64,000 nucleotides of DNA from an uncultured Alphaproteobacteria bacterium (GTDB lineage Bacteria; Pseudomonadota; Alphaproteobacteria; HIMB59; GCA-002718135): NCBI GenBank assembly GCA_902582755.1, contig CACHSZ010000004.1:1-64000 (forward strand), read 5' to 3'. The translations under genes were made by a program, and so were the position numbers. Shown piece after piece: positions 53,969-64,000 of this stretch. Below the pieces are notes generated by a model that was given only the letters and a program-made list of their open reading frames with translations, searched no databases and had not been told where the DNA came from. Position 1 is the stretch's first letter, and the number at the start of each line of letters is the position of its first letter.

Positions 53969-54772
53969 TTAAAAATCTATTTTTCTATTATTTTCAGCTG
54001 CATAATTAATGATAAATTGCCATGCTGATCTACCCGTTCTATTACCTCTTTGCAAACTCCATTTAATCGCTTCTTTTTTAGTATTTTCATTAAAAGGAAG
54101 TTTAAATTTTTCACAATACTTTAAAATTATATTAACAAAATCATTTTGAGAAATATTGTGAAAGCCAATCCATAAACCAAAACGATCACTTAAACTTATT
54201 TTTTCTTCAACACTTTCATCTGTATGAATAGCAGAGGATCTTTCATTTTCTATCATATCTCTAGGCATTAAATGTCTTCTATTTGAAGTTACATAAAGAA
54301 CAATATTTTTAGGTTGATTTTGTATACTTCCATCTAATGTTGACTTAATTATTTTGTAATCACTATCTATTTTTTCAAATGATAAATCATCAATAAAAAT
54401 AATAAAATTATAATTCTTTAAATTTGCATATTTTTCATAAATAACTTCTATATCAAATATATTATTTTTATTTAATTGTATTAATTTTAAATTTTTATTT
54501 ATTTTATTTATTTCATAAAAAACTGATTTAATTAGTGAACTTTTACCATTACCCCTTGATCCCCATAACAAGGCATTATTTGTAAAATTTCCTTTAGCAA
54601 AATTTATTGTATTATCATAAATAGTTTTCTTTTGTCTTTCTATTCCTATTAAAAGATCAAGATCTAAAAATCTAAAATGAGACATTATTTTAAGGTTTTT
54701 TATTTTGCTATCCCAAATAAATGCTTTTCCTTTTGAGAGTGTAAGATTTAATAAAAAATTGCTTAAAAACAT
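53969..54772 (-). CDS. DUF815-family AAA ATPase
   Basis: A 267-residue P-loop ATPase. Walker A is LLWGSRGNGKSSLIK and Walker B is FIIFIDDLSF; a sensor-like LYVTSNRRHLMPRDM follows. This matches the DUF815 family common in alphaproteobacteria, found here in its frequent position beside yajC-secDF on the opposite strand. It is cytoplasmic; substrate unknown. The C-terminal RTGRSAWQFI segment is the usual lid end. Confidence 0.88.
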   Translation of the reverse strand: MFLSNFLLNLTLSKGKAFIWDSKIKNLKIMSHFRFLDLDLLIGIERQKKTIYDNTINFAKGNFTNNALLWGSRGNGKSSLIKSVFYEINKINKNLKLIQLNKNNIFDIEVIYEKYANLKNYNFIIFIDDLSFEKIDSDYKIIKSTLDGSIQNQPKNIVLYVTSNRRHLMPRDMIENERSSAIHTDESVEEKISLSDRFGLWIGFHNISQNDFVNIILKYCEKFKLPFNENTKKEAIKWSLQRGNRTGRSAWQFIINYAAENNRKIDF

Positions 54773-54847
54773 TATAAATACTTTATTTGATTTTTCTTAT
54801 TACACAGTATAATAAATCACTCAAATTAAATCATCATAGGTACTATT

Positions 54848-55189
54848 ATGGAAGCATTTGGAACATTTTTACCACTTATTTTAATATTTGTAGTTTTTTA
54901 TTTTTTATTAATCAGACCACAGCAAAGAAAAGTTAAACAGCATAAAGAAATGTTATCTAATCTCAAAAGAGGCGATAAAATAGTAACTTCAGGTGGAATT
55001 ATCGGAACTATAAATAAGGTAGCTGATAATAGGGAATTAACATTAGAAGTTGCTGAAAATGTTGAAATAAAAATTGCATCCGGAATGGTTGCAGATTTAT
55101 ATGCAATGCCAGAAGTTCAAAAAAAAGAACCACCAAAAGAAGAGAATAAAAGTAAATCTAGCTTTTCTTTATTTTCTAGAAAAAAATAA
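54848..55189 (+). CDS. yajC: Sec translocon accessory subunit YajC
   Basis: A 113-residue single-pass inner-membrane protein. One N-terminal helix (LPLILIFVVFYFLLIRPQQ) is followed by the conserved RPQQRKVKQHKEMLSNLKRGD and VTSGGIIGTI segments. The acidic/basic C-terminal tail is a variable extension. It starts the yajC-secD-secF operon, 12 bases before secD. A 75-base spacer upstream should hold the promoter. Confidence 0.95.
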   Translation: MEAFGTFLPLILIFVVFYFLLIRPQQRKVKQHKEMLSNLKRGDKIVTSGGIIGTINKVADNRELTLEVAENVEIKIASGMVADLYAMPEVQKKEPPKEENKSKSSFSLFSRKK

Positions 55190-55201
55190 ATTTTTTTATT
55201 A

Positions 55202-56752
55202 ATGAAAAATTATCCCATCTGGAAATCATTTACAGTAATATCATTAGTCTTATTAGGAATAATTTTTGCAATTCCTTCAATTATTTATGATGAAAATTCA
55301 GAAAATTGGTTTTTAAAAAATAAGATTAATTTAGGTTTGGACTTACAAGGTGGATCATACTTATTATTAGAAGTTCAACTAGATGTTTTATATAAAGAAG
55401 AATTAGATAATTTTGTTGATAGTATTCGTTTGATATCAAGAGATGAATCAGTAAAAATTGAAAAAATTGATATTCAAGAAAATGAAGTTGTTGTTTTTTT
55501 TTCTAACAAAGAGAAGATAAAAGATATTAGAGATAGTTTCTTTCAAATGTACAGAGGAGTTTCCTTACAAATTAGTAATAATAGACTTAGTATCAAGTTA
55601 AATGATGAATATAGAAAAATTATTCAAGATTCAGCAATTAAGCAATCACTTGAAATTGTTAGAAAAAGAATTGATGAATCTGGAACTAAAGAACCTTTAA
55701 TACAAAGATCTGGTAAAAAAAGAATACTTTTACAATTACCAGGAGTTAAAGACCCTGAAAGAATTAAAGATTTATTAGGTAAAACTGCAAAATTAACTTT
55801 TCACATAGTTGATAATGAGAATACTTCAGCTCTTCAAAATAATTTAGCACCTTTTGGAAAAATTATTGTTCCAGACATGTATGATGAAAATACAAAATAT
55901 TTATTAGATAAAAGAGCAGTCGTAGGTGGAGAAAATTTAGTAGATGCAAAGGGTTCTTTTGATCAAACAGAAGGTCATGCAGTTTCATTCCGTTTTGATA
56001 CAGAAGGTGCTCAAAAATTTGGTAAAGTCACAACAAATAATATTGGTAACAATCTTGCTGTTGTATTAGATGGTGTTGTAATTACAGCTCCAAGAATTAG
56101 TAGTGCTATTACAGGAGGCTCTGGTATCATAACTGGAAATTTTAATGCTCAAGAAGCATCTGATTTAGCTGTTTTATTAAGAGCCGGTGCTTTGCCAGCA
56201 CCCTTAGAAATAGTTGAAGAAAGATCGGTAGGTGCTGGTTTAGGTGCAGACTCTATAGCTGCTGGTCAAATAGCTGCTATAATTGGTATGGTTTTAGTAT
56301 GTATATTTATGATACTCATCTATGGAATTTTTGGTGCGCTTGCTAATGTTTCATTAATAGTAAATCTATTTATAATTATTTCATTATTAGGCACAATTGG
56401 TGCAACATTAACATTGCCTGGTATAGCTGGAATTGTATTAACAATTGGTATGGCGGTAGATGCAAATGTTCTAATTTTTGAAAGAATTAAAGAAGAAAGT
56501 TTAAAACAAACAAAAGTATTTCAGATTGTAAAAAATGGTTTTGATAGAGCTATGTCAACAATACTTGATGCAAATATTACTACTCTTATTGCTGCTGTTT
56601 TACTGTTTGCATTTGGTTCTGGTCCAATAAGAGGTTTTTCAATTACACTTTCTTTGGGTGTAATAGCATCAATGTTCACTGCTTTAATGCTTACAAATTT
56701 TTTAGTATATTTATACTTATCAATTTCAAATAAAAAGGAATTAAAACTATAA
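55202..56752 (+). CDS. secD: Protein translocase subunit SecD
   Basis: A 516-residue RND-type membrane protein. One N-terminal helix, the D1-type GLDLQGGSYLLLEV motif, a large periplasmic domain and five C-terminal helices are visible. GMAVDANVLIFERIKEE in the fourth helix is the proton-coupling segment. SecDF uses the proton gradient to aid the late steps of SecYEG export. It shares the stop/start base with secF. Confidence 0.97.
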   Translation: MKNYPIWKSFTVISLVLLGIIFAIPSIIYDENSENWFLKNKINLGLDLQGGSYLLLEVQLDVLYKEELDNFVDSIRLISRDESVKIEKIDIQENEVVVFFSNKEKIKDIRDSFFQMYRGVSLQISNNRLSIKLNDEYRKIIQDSAIKQSLEIVRKRIDESGTKEPLIQRSGKKRILLQLPGVKDPERIKDLLGKTAKLTFHIVDNENTSALQNNLAPFGKIIVPDMYDENTKYLLDKRAVVGGENLVDAKGSFDQTEGHAVSFRFDTEGAQKFGKVTTNNIGNNLAVVLDGVVITAPRISSAITGGSGIITGNFNAQEASDLAVLLRAGALPAPLEIVEERSVGAGLGADSIAAGQIAAIIGMVLVCIFMILIYGIFGALANVSLIVNLFIIISLLGTIGATLTLPGIAGIVLTIGMAVDANVLIFERIKEESLKQTKVFQIVKNGFDRAMSTILDANITTLIAAVLLFAFGSGPIRGFSITLSLGVIASMFTALMLTNFLVYLYLSISNKKELKL

Positions 56753-57651
56753 TGTTTGGTTTAAATAAAATTATTCCTGTTGAGCCTAATATTAATTTTT
56801 TAGGTTTAAGAAGAAATTTCTTAATTTTTTCTATTTTAGCAATGCTAATTTCAATTGTTTTATTGAGTATAAAAGGTTTAAATCTAGGTATTGATTTTAA
56901 AGGAGGTACTTTAATCGAGGTTAGTACTAAAAATACTTCAATTGGAGAATTAAGAGATATTTTATCTTCTTCGTATAGTGATGTATCTTTACAAGAATTT
57001 GGTAATGAAGATATTATTTTAATTAGGCTTCAAAATAAAAGTAATCAAGAAAGTATAGAAACTGTTAATTCTGTTAAAAATTTAATTCAAGATAAAGTTG
57101 TTGAGTTTAGGAGATCTGAATTTGTAGGGCCCACAATTAGTTCTGAGCTATTGCTTCGAGGTTTTCAAGCAGTCTCCTTTGCATTAATTGCTATTTTAAT
57201 CTACATTTGGTTGCGTTTTGAATGGCAATTTGGTTTCGGAGCAGTTGTAGCATTAACTCATGATGTATTATTTACTCTTGGATTACTGTCTATTTTAAAT
57301 GTAGAATTTTCTCTTGCAACAATAGCTGCAATTCTAACAATTGCTGGTTATTCCATTAATGATACAGTTGTAATATTTGATAGAGTTCGTGAAAATTTAA
57401 GAAAATATAAAAAGTTAGAGTTAGTAGATCTTTTTAATTTATCAGTTAATAATACTTTATCCAGAACTATAATGACAAGTTTAACTACACTTCTTGCATT
57501 AGTATCTTTATTTATTTTTGGAGGAGAGGTTATTAGACCTTTTGCATTAACAATGATTATAGGTGTAATAATCGGAACATATTCATCTGTTTTTATTGCG
57601 GTCCCAACTTTATTAATTTTTAAGTTTAGACCGCAAGATGAAGATGATTAA
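56752..57651 (+). CDS. secF: Protein translocase subunit SecF
   Basis: A 299-residue partner of SecD. The N-terminal GLNLGIDFKGGTLIEV and the GYSINDTVVIFDRVRENL signature define the family, and six transmembrane helices are apparent. It forms a complex with SecD and YajC in the inner membrane. Its tail overlaps sodB on the opposite strand by four bases. Confidence 0.97.
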   Translation: MFGLNKIIPVEPNINFLGLRRNFLIFSILAMLISIVLLSIKGLNLGIDFKGGTLIEVSTKNTSIGELRDILSSSYSDVSLQEFGNEDIILIRLQNKSNQESIETVNSVKNLIQDKVVEFRRSEFVGPTISSELLLRGFQAVSFALIAILIYIWLRFEWQFGFGAVVALTHDVLFTLGLLSILNVEFSLATIAAILTIAGYSINDTVVIFDRVRENLRKYKKLELVDLFNLSVNNTLSRTIMTSLTTLLALVSLFIFGGEVIRPFALTMIIGVIIGTYSSVFIAVPTLLIFKFRPQDEDD

Positions 57652-58244
57652 GCGTTATTTAAGTTTTCTGTAACTTTTTCCCAATTAACTAAATTATCAA
57701 TAAAAGCTTTTAAATAATCAGGTCTTCTGTTTCTATAATCAACATAATATGAGTGTTCCCAAACATCACATCCAAGCAGAGGAGTGTGACCATGTACGAT
57801 TGGGTTTTCTCCATTTGGTGTTTTAGTAATTTCTAATTTTCCATTATTTAGAACTAACCAACACCAACCTGATCCAAATTGACCAATACCAGCATTTATA
57901 AAATCTTCTTTCATTTTTTCAATTGAACCAATATCTGAAACTATCTTGTTTTCAAGCTCAGAGGGTATTTTCCCATCTGGATTATTTTTCATCACTTCCC
58001 AAAAATGAACATGATTTATATGTTGTGCCACATTGTTGAATACCGGAGCATTTTTTTGATAAGAGTTAATAACAATATCATTAACGTTATCATCTCCAAT
58101 TTTTTGTTCTTTAATAAACTTATTTCCATTAGTAATGTAAGCCATGTGGTGCTTATCATGATGCAACTCTAAAGTTTCAGCCGACATATACGGCATTAGA
58201 GCATCTTTACTGTAGGGTAGATCTGGTAACTCTAGATTTATCAT
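57648..58244 (-). CDS. sodB: Superoxide dismutase, Fe type
   Basis: A 198-residue iron/manganese superoxide dismutase. Metal ligands are seen in LHHDKHHMAYI, INHVHFWE and DVWEHSYYVDY; the GSGWCWLV segment with FGSGW fits the Fe-type. It detoxifies cytoplasmic superoxide. A clear AAAGGAAAT ribosome site precedes its start. It lies 15 bases downstream of uvrA on the same strand, so some transcript may be shared. Confidence 0.95.
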   Translation of the reverse strand: MINLELPDLPYSKDALMPYMSAETLELHHDKHHMAYITNGNKFIKEQKIGDDNVNDIVINSYQKNAPVFNNVAQHINHVHFWEVMKNNPDGKIPSELENKIVSDIGSIEKMKEDFINAGIGQFGSGWCWLVLNNGKLEITKTPNGENPIVHGHTPLLGCDVWEHSYYVDYRNRRPDYLKAFIDNLVNWEKVTENLNNA

Positions 58245-58259
58245 TTTATTTCCTTTGAT

Positions 58260-61064
58260 TTATAAAATTTTCTTTAAAAATTCACCTGTAAAGCTTTTTT
58301 TATTATTTGCAATATCTTCGGGGGTGCCAGTTCCAACAATTTGACCGCCATTTACACCTCCTAGAGGACCCAGATCAATTATATGATCAGCTGTTTTAAT
58401 AACATCAAGATTATGCTCAATAACGATTACAGTATTACCTTCATCAACAAGTGTATGAAGAATTTTAAGTAATTTTTTAACATCATCAAAATGAAGACCG
58501 GTTGTTGGTTCATCTAGAATATATAGTGTTTTTCCTGTCGATCTTTTTGATAATTCTTTTGATAATTTTATTCTTTGTGCTTCTCCGCCTGACAAAGTAG
58601 TAGCTGATTGACCTATTTTTATATAATCTAATCCCACATCCATTAAAGTTTGTAATTTTTGTTTTATTGCAGGAATTTTATCAAAAAATTTATAACCTTC
58701 CTCAACAGTCATTTCTAAAACATCAGAAATAGATTTATCTTTATATTTTACTTCTAAAGTCTCTCTATTGTACCTTTTACCTTTGCAGATATCACACTCG
58801 ACATAAACATCAGCTAAAAAATGCATTTCTATTTTTTTTACCCCATCACCTTCACATGATTCACATCTACCACCCTTAACGTTAAATGAAAAACGACCTG
58901 GTTTATAGCCTCTAGCACTTGATTCATTTAAATTTGCAAACCAATCTCTTATTGGAGTAAAGCATCCTGTATATGTTGCTGGGTTGGATCGCGGTGTTCT
59001 TCCAATAGGAGATTGATCAATATCAATTACTTTATCTATATGGTTAATACCTTTAAAGTTAAAACGACTTTCATCTTTATTTAATGATTTATTGAAATAC
59101 TCATCTAATCTTTGGTACAATGTATCAATGATCAATGAAGATTTACCACTTCCAGATACACCCGTAACAGAAATAAAATTTCCTAAAGGTAAAGTGATAT
59201 TAAGATTATCTAAGTTGTTTGTTTTTATTTTATTAAGTTTAAAAACTTTATTTTTATTGAATTTTCTTCGATTTTTTGGAACTTCTATTTCTAAGGATTT
59301 GTTCAAATACTTTGCTGTCAAACTTTTATTATTTTTTAGGATTTTTTTAAGTCCTCCCTCTGCAATAATGTGACCTCCATTAACTCCCGCTTTAACACCA
59401 ATATCAATTATATGATCAGACTGTCTAATTGCATCCTCATCATGCTCAACAACAATTACTGTATTTCCTAAATCTCTTAATCTAAATAAAGTTTCAATTA
59501 GTTGTTGATTATCTTTTTGATGTAATCCAATTGATGGTTCATCCAAAACATATAAAACTCCTGTTAAACCTGAACCAATTTGACTAGCTAATCTGATTCT
59601 TTGACTTTCACCTCCAGATAAAGTTTTACTAGCTCTTGCCAATGATAAATAATCTAAACCAACTCTATTTAAAAAAACTAATCTATCTTTTATTTCTTTA
59701 ATAACTCCTTCAGCAATTTTTTTATTATTTTTATCGAGTTTACTTTCAAGTGATGAAAACCAGTGTAAACATTCGCTAATTGATTTTTTAGTAATATTAC
59801 CAATATGATTTTCATCAATTCTTACGGCTAAAGCTTTCTCGTTAAGACGGAAACCATTGCAAACTTCACAGTCTCTTTCAGATAAATATTTTTCTAATTC
59901 ATACTGAAGCCACCATCTCTCAGTTTCCTCATATTTTCGATCAATAAAGTTAATTATTCCCTCAAAATCATATAAAAAATTTAATTCACTATTCTCATCT
60001 CCATAAAGAATTATATTTTTAACTTTTTTTGGAATTTCACTCCATGGAACATTTTTCTTAACTTTGAATTGTTTTAAAATTTTATCTATTGTTTCAACAA
60101 AATATTTTTTTTGATAACCAAATACTTTTGTTTCCCATGGTTTAATAGCTCCATCAGAAATTGACCTAGTCTCATCTGGCACAATCTTGTATTCGTCAAA
60201 ATATTTTTCAACTCCTAATCCATCACACTCAGTACATGCACCTTGTGGTGCATTAAAACTAAATAGTCGAGGTTCAATTTCTTCGATACTAAATCCAGAT
60301 ACAGGACATGCAAATTTTGATGAAAATACAGATATTTTATTTGTATCCAAATTTTCTAAATATAACAAACCATCTGATAGTGTTAGTGCAACTTCTATAC
60401 TTTCACTTAATCTTTGCTGAATATTTTTTTTTACAACAAGACGATCAATTACAACATCAATATTGTGTTTAAAATTCTTTTTTAGTGAAGGCACTTCATC
60501 AATATCATATACAACATTATCAACTTTGAGACGTTGATAACCTCTTTTTTTTAAATCTTCGATTTCTTTTCGATATTCACCTTTTCTATCCCTAACTATT
60601 GGAGATAAAATATAAATTCTCTTATCAATATTATTTTTAATTATAAGATCAGTCATTTCACTTACTGATTGTGATTTAATTGGTTTTCCTGTTGTTGGAG
60701 AGTACGGAACGCCGACTCTAGCATATAAAACTCTAAGGTAATCATAAATTTCAGTAACAGTTCCAACAGTGCTTCTTGGATTTTTTTGTGTTGTTTTCTG
60801 CTCAATAGAAATAGCTGGAGATAGACCGTCAATACTATCTACATCAGGTTTATTCATCATTTGAAGAAATTGTCTTGCATATGCAGAAAGACTTTCAACA
60901 TATTTTCTTTGTCCCTCAGAATAAATTGTATCAAATGCTAATGTTGATTTTCCTGAGCCACTTACACCAGTTATTACGACGAGTTTATTTTTTGGTATTT
61001 CTAAGTTGATGTTTTTAAGATTGTGCTCTCTTGCACCTTTTATAACAATTTTATCTAAATTCAT
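58260..61064 (-). CDS. uvrA: Excinuclease ABC subunit A
   Basis: A 934-residue nucleotide-excision-repair damage sensor. Two ABC ATPase modules are visible: Walker [13 protein letters not shown] and [12 protein letters not shown], signature [10 protein letters not shown] and [10 protein letters not shown]. Zinc fingers CVxC-type appear as [14 protein letters not shown] and CESCEGDG with CDICKG. It is full length. It works with UvrB and UvrC and diverges from ssb with 57 bases between the starts, the usual alphaproteobacterial arrangement. Confidence 0.98.
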   Translation of the reverse strand: MNLDKIVIKGAREHNLKNINLEIPKNKLVVITGVSGSGKSTLAFDTIYSEGQRKYVESLSAYARQFLQMMNKPDVDSIDGLSPAISIEQKTTQKNPRSTVGTVTEIYDYLRVLYARVGVPYSPTTGKPIKSQSVSEMTDLIIKNNIDKRIYILSPIVRDRKGEYRKEIEDLKKRGYQRLKVDNVVYDIDEVPSLKKNFKHNIDVVIDRLVVKKNIQQRLSESIEVALTLSDGLLYLENLDTNKISVFSSKFACPVSGFSIEEIEPRLFSFNAPQGACTECDGLGVEKYFDEYKIVPDETRSISDGAIKPWETKVFGYQKKYFVETIDKILKQFKVKKNVPWSEIPKKVKNIILYGDENSELNFLYDFEGIINFIDRKYEETERWWLQYELEKYLSERDCEVCNGFRLNEKALAVRIDENHIGNITKKSISECLHWFSSLESKLDKNNKKIAEGVIKEIKDRLVFLNRVGLDYLSLARASKTLSGGESQRIRLASQIGSGLTGVLYVLDEPSIGLHQKDNQQLIETLFRLRDLGNTVIVVEHDEDAIRQSDHIIDIGVKAGVNGGHIIAEGGLKKILKNNKSLTAKYLNKSLEIEVPKNRRKFNKNKVFKLNKIKTNNLDNLNITLPLGNFISVTGVSGSGKSSLIIDTLYQRLDEYFNKSLNKDESRFNFKGINHIDKVIDIDQSPIGRTPRSNPATYTGCFTPIRDWFANLNESSARGYKPGRFSFNVKGGRCESCEGDGVKKIEMHFLADVYVECDICKGKRYNRETLEVKYKDKSISDVLEMTVEEGYKFFDKIPAIKQKLQTLMDVGLDYIKIGQSATTLSGGEAQRIKLSKELSKRSTGKTLYILDEPTTGLHFDDVKKLLKILHTLVDEGNTVIVIEHNLDVIKTADHIIDLGPLGGVNGGQIVGTGTPEDIANNKKSFTGEFLKKIL

Positions 61065-61121
61065 GAATATTAGTGTTATCTAATAACGTTAATATGTTAT
61101 ATGGATATATATAGAAATCTT

Positions 61122-61595
61122 ATGGTTGGTAGTGTTAATAAAACAATTTTATTAGGAAACTTGGGAAGAGATCCTGAGATTAGGTCTATGCAATCTGGAG
61201 CAAAAATGGCTTCATTTTCAATTGCAACATCAAAAAGATGGAAAGATAGAAACACTCAAGAACAAAAAGAAAAAACATCTTGGCATAACATTGTAGTTTT
61301 TGGTGACGGTTTAGTTGATATAGTAGAAAAATATGTAAAAAAAGGATCTAAAATTTATGTTGAAGGAGAGCTTCAAACAAGGAAATGGCAAGATAAAGAT
61401 GGAAATGATAGATACACTACAGAAGTAATTTTACAGGGATATAATTGTAATTTAACCCTCTTAGACAACAGAAATAGTAATTCTCAGGTATCAGATAATT
61501 CACAAGAAATGGATCAATCTAAGCCAATTGAAGACAATTCTTTTGGAAACCAATCAGGTGATTCTGATGATTTAGATGAAGATATTCCTTTTTAA
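61122..61595 (+). CDS. ssb: Single-stranded DNA-binding protein
   Basis: A 157-residue OB-fold protein. NKTILLGNLGRDPEIRSM and WHNIVVFG are the core strands; a Gln/Ser/Asn-rich linker is followed by the DLDEDIPF tip that recruits partner proteins. I use the ATG at 61122 (MVGSVNK); one at 61101 would add seven residues. It protects single-stranded DNA in replication and repair. Confidence 0.95.
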   Translation: MVGSVNKTILLGNLGRDPEIRSMQSGAKMASFSIATSKRWKDRNTQEQKEKTSWHNIVVFGDGLVDIVEKYVKKGSKIYVEGELQTRKWQDKDGNDRYTTEVILQGYNCNLTLLDNRNSNSQVSDNSQEMDQSKPIEDNSFGNQSGDSDDLDEDIPF

Positions 61596-61670
61596 TTTTT
61601 TATATTAGAAATTATTGCTTAATTACTGAAAAATAAAATTTTTTTAATATAATTTAATCATTTATTTATA

Positions 61671-61699
61671 TTGGTTTAAATTGTCCTTTTTGATATAAA
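61671..61699 (+). promoter_or_regulatory. Probable gyrA promoter
   Basis: A -35 element TTGGTT (61671-61676) and a -10 element TATAAA (61694-61699) are separated by exactly 17 bases, 38 bases before the GTG start. They lie in the 142-base ssb-gyrA spacer, the second-longest open intergenic stretch here. This is a good sigma-70 match, but AT-rich DNA makes chance matches common. Confidence 0.5.
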
Positions 61700-61737
61700 A
61701 AAAACTTAATTTTTCTTAGAAAACTTGGATTTTTTTA

Positions 61738-64000
61738 GTGACTGACGATATAGATACATCAAATAATGACAACCAAGAACCTACTAATATACCTTCAGTA
61801 AGTTTAGAGCAAGAAATGCAGAAATCCTATCTGGATTATGCAATGTCTGTAATAGTTAGTAGGGCACTTCCAGACTGTAGAGATGGCTTAAAACCAGTTC
61901 ACAGAAGAATATTGTACTCTATGAGTGAATCAGGGTACAATTTTAATAAACCGTACAAAAAATCTGCAAGAATAGTGGGTGATGTAATGGGTAAATATCA
62001 TCCTCACGGAGACTCAGCTATTTACAATTCTATGGTCAGAATGGCACAAGATTTTTCTATGCGATTAGAGTTAGTTGATGGTCAAGGGAATTTTGGATCT
62101 TTGGATGGAGACCCTCCTGCAGCAATGAGATACACAGAAGCACGACTTGCTAAAGTATCCGAGAAGCTTGTTGAAGATATTGATAAAAACACCGTTTCGT
62201 TTCAACCTAATTATGACGACACAACAAAAGAACCATCAGTTTTGCCATCTCAATTTCCAAATCTTTTAGTTAATGGTGCATCGGGAATTGCAGTTGGAAT
62301 GGCGACTAATATTGCCCCACATAACTTAGGAGAAGTAATAGATGCATCTTTATATCTTATTAAAAACCCAGAATGTAATATCTCAGATCTTCAAAAATAT
62401 ATTTTTGGTCCTGATTTTCCAACAGGAGGTCAAATAATTGGTAAAAAAGGAATAACTGATGCTTTTGAAACTGGAAAAGGAGGATGTGTAGTTAGATCGA
62501 AGACTAGTATTGAAAATTTTAAAAAGGATCGAGAGGCAATTATTCTCCATGAAATACCTTACCAGGTTAATAAATCAAAATTATTAGAAAGGATTGCAGA
62601 AATTGTAAAAAATGGAATTGTTGAAGGAATTTCAGACTTAAGAGATGAGTCAGATAGAAACGGCGTTAGGGTTGTGATAGAATTAAAAAAAGATGTAGAC
62701 TCAAATATTATTCTAAATCAATTATATAAACATACTTTAATTCAAACGACATTCAATTCTAATATGCTTGCTTTAAATAAAGGTAAGCCTGAACAAATGA
62801 ATTTAAAAGAAATTTTATCTTCATTTTTAGATTTCAGAGAAGAAGTAGTTATAAAAAGAACATTATTTGACCTTAATAAAGCTAGAGAAAAAGCTCATAT
62901 TTTAGTTGGATTGGTTGTTACTAATGAGCATATTGATGAAATTATAGAATTAATAAAAAGTTCAAAAGATACAAAAGAAGCAAAAGAAAAATTAATTAAA
63001 AAGAAATGGAAAGTATCTAAACAAAATCTTAATTTTATTAAATTAGTTGAGGATGATACTGTAGAGTTAAAAAGCAACACTTTTAATTTTTCTGATGTAC
63101 AGTCTAAAGCTATTTTAGAGCTAAGATTACAAAAATTAACTGCTTTAGAAAGAGAAGATATACAAAAAGACTTAGAAAGTTTAATTTTAGAAATTAAAAA
63201 TTACTTATCTATACTTAATTCAAGAGATATTCTTTTAAAAGAAATAGAAAATGAATTAACTGAAATAAAAAAAGAATTTGCAACTGAAAGACGCAGTGAA
63301 ATTATTGATCAAGAATATGAGCAAATAGATGATTTAAGGTATATTCAACAAGAAGATATAGTTTTAACTATTTCTAATAATGGATACATAAAAAGATCGC
63401 TATTATCTAATTATCGTTCCCAAAAAAGAGGAGGAAAAGGAAAAACTGGTATGTCAACAAGGGAAGAAGATTTTGTTAAAGAAATTCACTTTGCAGATAC
63501 TCATACTAAACTTTTAGTTTTTTCATCATTAGGAAAAGTTTATTCTCTAAAATCACATGATGTTCCTGAAGCTAGTTTAAAGGCAAGAGGAAAACCTATA
63601 GTAAATCTACTTCCATTTAAATCTTCTGAAAAAATATCTACATTCCTTCCATTACCTCTCGATGAAAATCAATGGGATAAGTTCTATGTTATTTTTGCAA
63701 CAAAAAATGGAATGGTTAGAAAAAATAAATTAATTGATGTTGCAAAAAGTGGAAAAAGAGAATTGAGGGACTCAGGAAAAGTATCTATTAAACTTGATGA
63801 AAAAGATGAACTAATTGGTGTTAAGCTTTGTACTGTAGATGATGATATTTTACTTTCTTCATCAAATGGAAAATGTTTACGTTTTCCAGTTGAAAAATTA
63901 AGATTATTTTCTGGTTTAAATTCATCAGGTGTGAGAGGTATTAAATTAGATAAGGGTAATAGTATTATTTCTCTAGCAATCTTGAAACACTCAGTGATAG
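61738..64000 (+). CDS. gyrA: DNA gyrase subunit A (3' end outside window)
   Basis: The frame is open from the GTG at 61738 to the right edge, giving about 754 residues without the terminus. Near the N terminus are [33 protein letters not shown] and the catalytic Tyr in [10 protein letters not shown]. The C-terminal beta-pinwheel is partly visible, with the GyrA-box-like [10 protein letters not shown] around 63420-63450. The quinolone-determining region has Ser at the position equivalent to E. coli 83 (62014-62016) and Asn at 87 (62026-62028). GyrA introduces negative supercoils with GyrB. Confidence 0.97.
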   Translation, partial: MTDDIDTSNNDNQEPTNIPSVSLEQEMQKSYLDYAMSVIVSRALPDCRDGLKPVHRRILYSMSESGYNFNKPYKKSARIVGDVMGKYHPHGDSAIYNSMVRMAQDFSMRLELVDGQGNFGSLDGDPPAAMRYTEARLAKVSEKLVEDIDKNTVSFQPNYDDTTKEPSVLPSQFPNLLVNGASGIAVGMATNIAPHNLGEVIDASLYLIKNPECNISDLQKYIFGPDFPTGGQIIGKKGITDAFETGKGGCVVRSKTSIENFKKDREAIILHEIPYQVNKSKLLERIAEIVKNGIVEGISDLRDESDRNGVRVVIELKKDVDSNIILNQLYKHTLIQTTFNSNMLALNKGKPEQMNLKEILSSFLDFREEVVIKRTLFDLNKAREKAHILVGLVVTNEHIDEIIELIKSSKDTKEAKEKLIKKKWKVSKQNLNFIKLVEDDTVELKSNTFNFSDVQSKAILELRLQKLTALEREDIQKDLESLILEIKNYLSILNSRDILLKEIENELTEIKKEFATERRSEIIDQEYEQIDDLRYIQQEDIVLTISNNGYIKRSLLSNYRSQKRGGKGKTGMSTREEDFVKEIHFADTHTKLLVFSSLGKVYSLKSHDVPEASLKARGKPIVNLLPFKSSEKISTFLPLPLDENQWDKFYVIFATKNGMVRKNKLIDVAKSGKRELRDSGKVSIKLDEKDELIGVKLCTVDDDILLSSSNGKCLRFPVEKLRLFSGLNSSGVRGIKLDKGNSIISLAILKHSVI

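Noticed and set aside
58260..61064. Further genes antisense to uvrA
   Set aside because: The candidate frames are short, lack domains, and uvrA is intact across the region.
62011..62031. Acquired quinolone resistance in gyrA
   Set aside because: Asn at this position can be native in non-clinical lineages, and no other resistance gene or mobile element is present.
1..64000. CRISPR arrays, tRNA or rRNA genes, insertion sequences and prophage
   Set aside because: No regularly spaced repeats, no cloverleaf candidates in the short spacers, and no transposase, integrase or phage genes were seen.

Overview
The window looks like chromosomal DNA from a streamlined, very AT-rich marine alphaproteobacterium, comparable to SAR11, HIMB59 or AEGEAN-169 lineages. 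This placement is inferred from composition, gene content and gene order. Genes are packed almost end to end: many stop and start codons overlap, no intergenic stretch reaches 300 bases, and I see no rRNA, tRNA, insertion sequence, prophage or CRISPR array. The housekeeping block at the right end (yajC-secD-secF, sodB, uvrA, ssb, gyrA) is a typical alphaproteobacterial arrangement.

Left part (1-3.8 kb): the tail of an Hda/DnaA-type AAA+ protein, aspS, a DMT exporter and a DNA glycosylase. From 3.8 to 18.7 kb lies a complete purine catabolism island. A minus-strand arm carries uraH, xdhA, xdhB, xdhC, guaD and the membrane-bound cytochrome c urate oxidase puuD. A plus-strand arm carries puuE, uraD, allantoicase, allA, a four-gene BMP-type ABC importer and a purine phosphoribosyltransferase. 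Together they would import a purine or nucleoside and degrade guanine through xanthine, urate, allantoin and allantoate to glyoxylate and two urea.

Middle (18.6-39.5 kb): a nitroreductase, a rhodanese, a TrpB2-DUF1015-SerC-SerA serine/O-phosphoserine block, HtpG, a lytic transglycosylase lipoprotein, an M20 amidohydrolase, an ABC-2 permease, then a second nucleoside-salvage group (a PHYHD1-like dioxygenase coupled to a nucleoside hydrolase, then psuG/psuK). A 1009-residue protein follows that joins an APH-type kinase, an M23 peptidase and a class III aminotransferase. From 39.6 to 42.7 kb, malyl-CoA lyase and malate-CoA ligase (mtkA/mtkB) form an operon that could assimilate the glyoxylate released by purine breakdown.

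From 43.4 to 49.3 kb lies the best candidate for an undescribed system: a creatininase-family hydrolase, a medium-chain dehydrogenase, a PTPS-like protein without the usual catalytic Cys and third zinc His, a GT4 glycosyltransferase, a SAM methyltransferase, a reductase-only RibD and GTP cyclohydrolase II. It reads as a pathway making a decorated pterin- or pyrimidine-type metabolite from GTP. The rest holds a peroxiredoxin, two DMT transporters, an omega-aminotransferase, acylphosphatase, an FKBP-rhodanese fusion, a DUF815 ATPase and the Sec/DNA-maintenance genes. The window ends inside gyrA.
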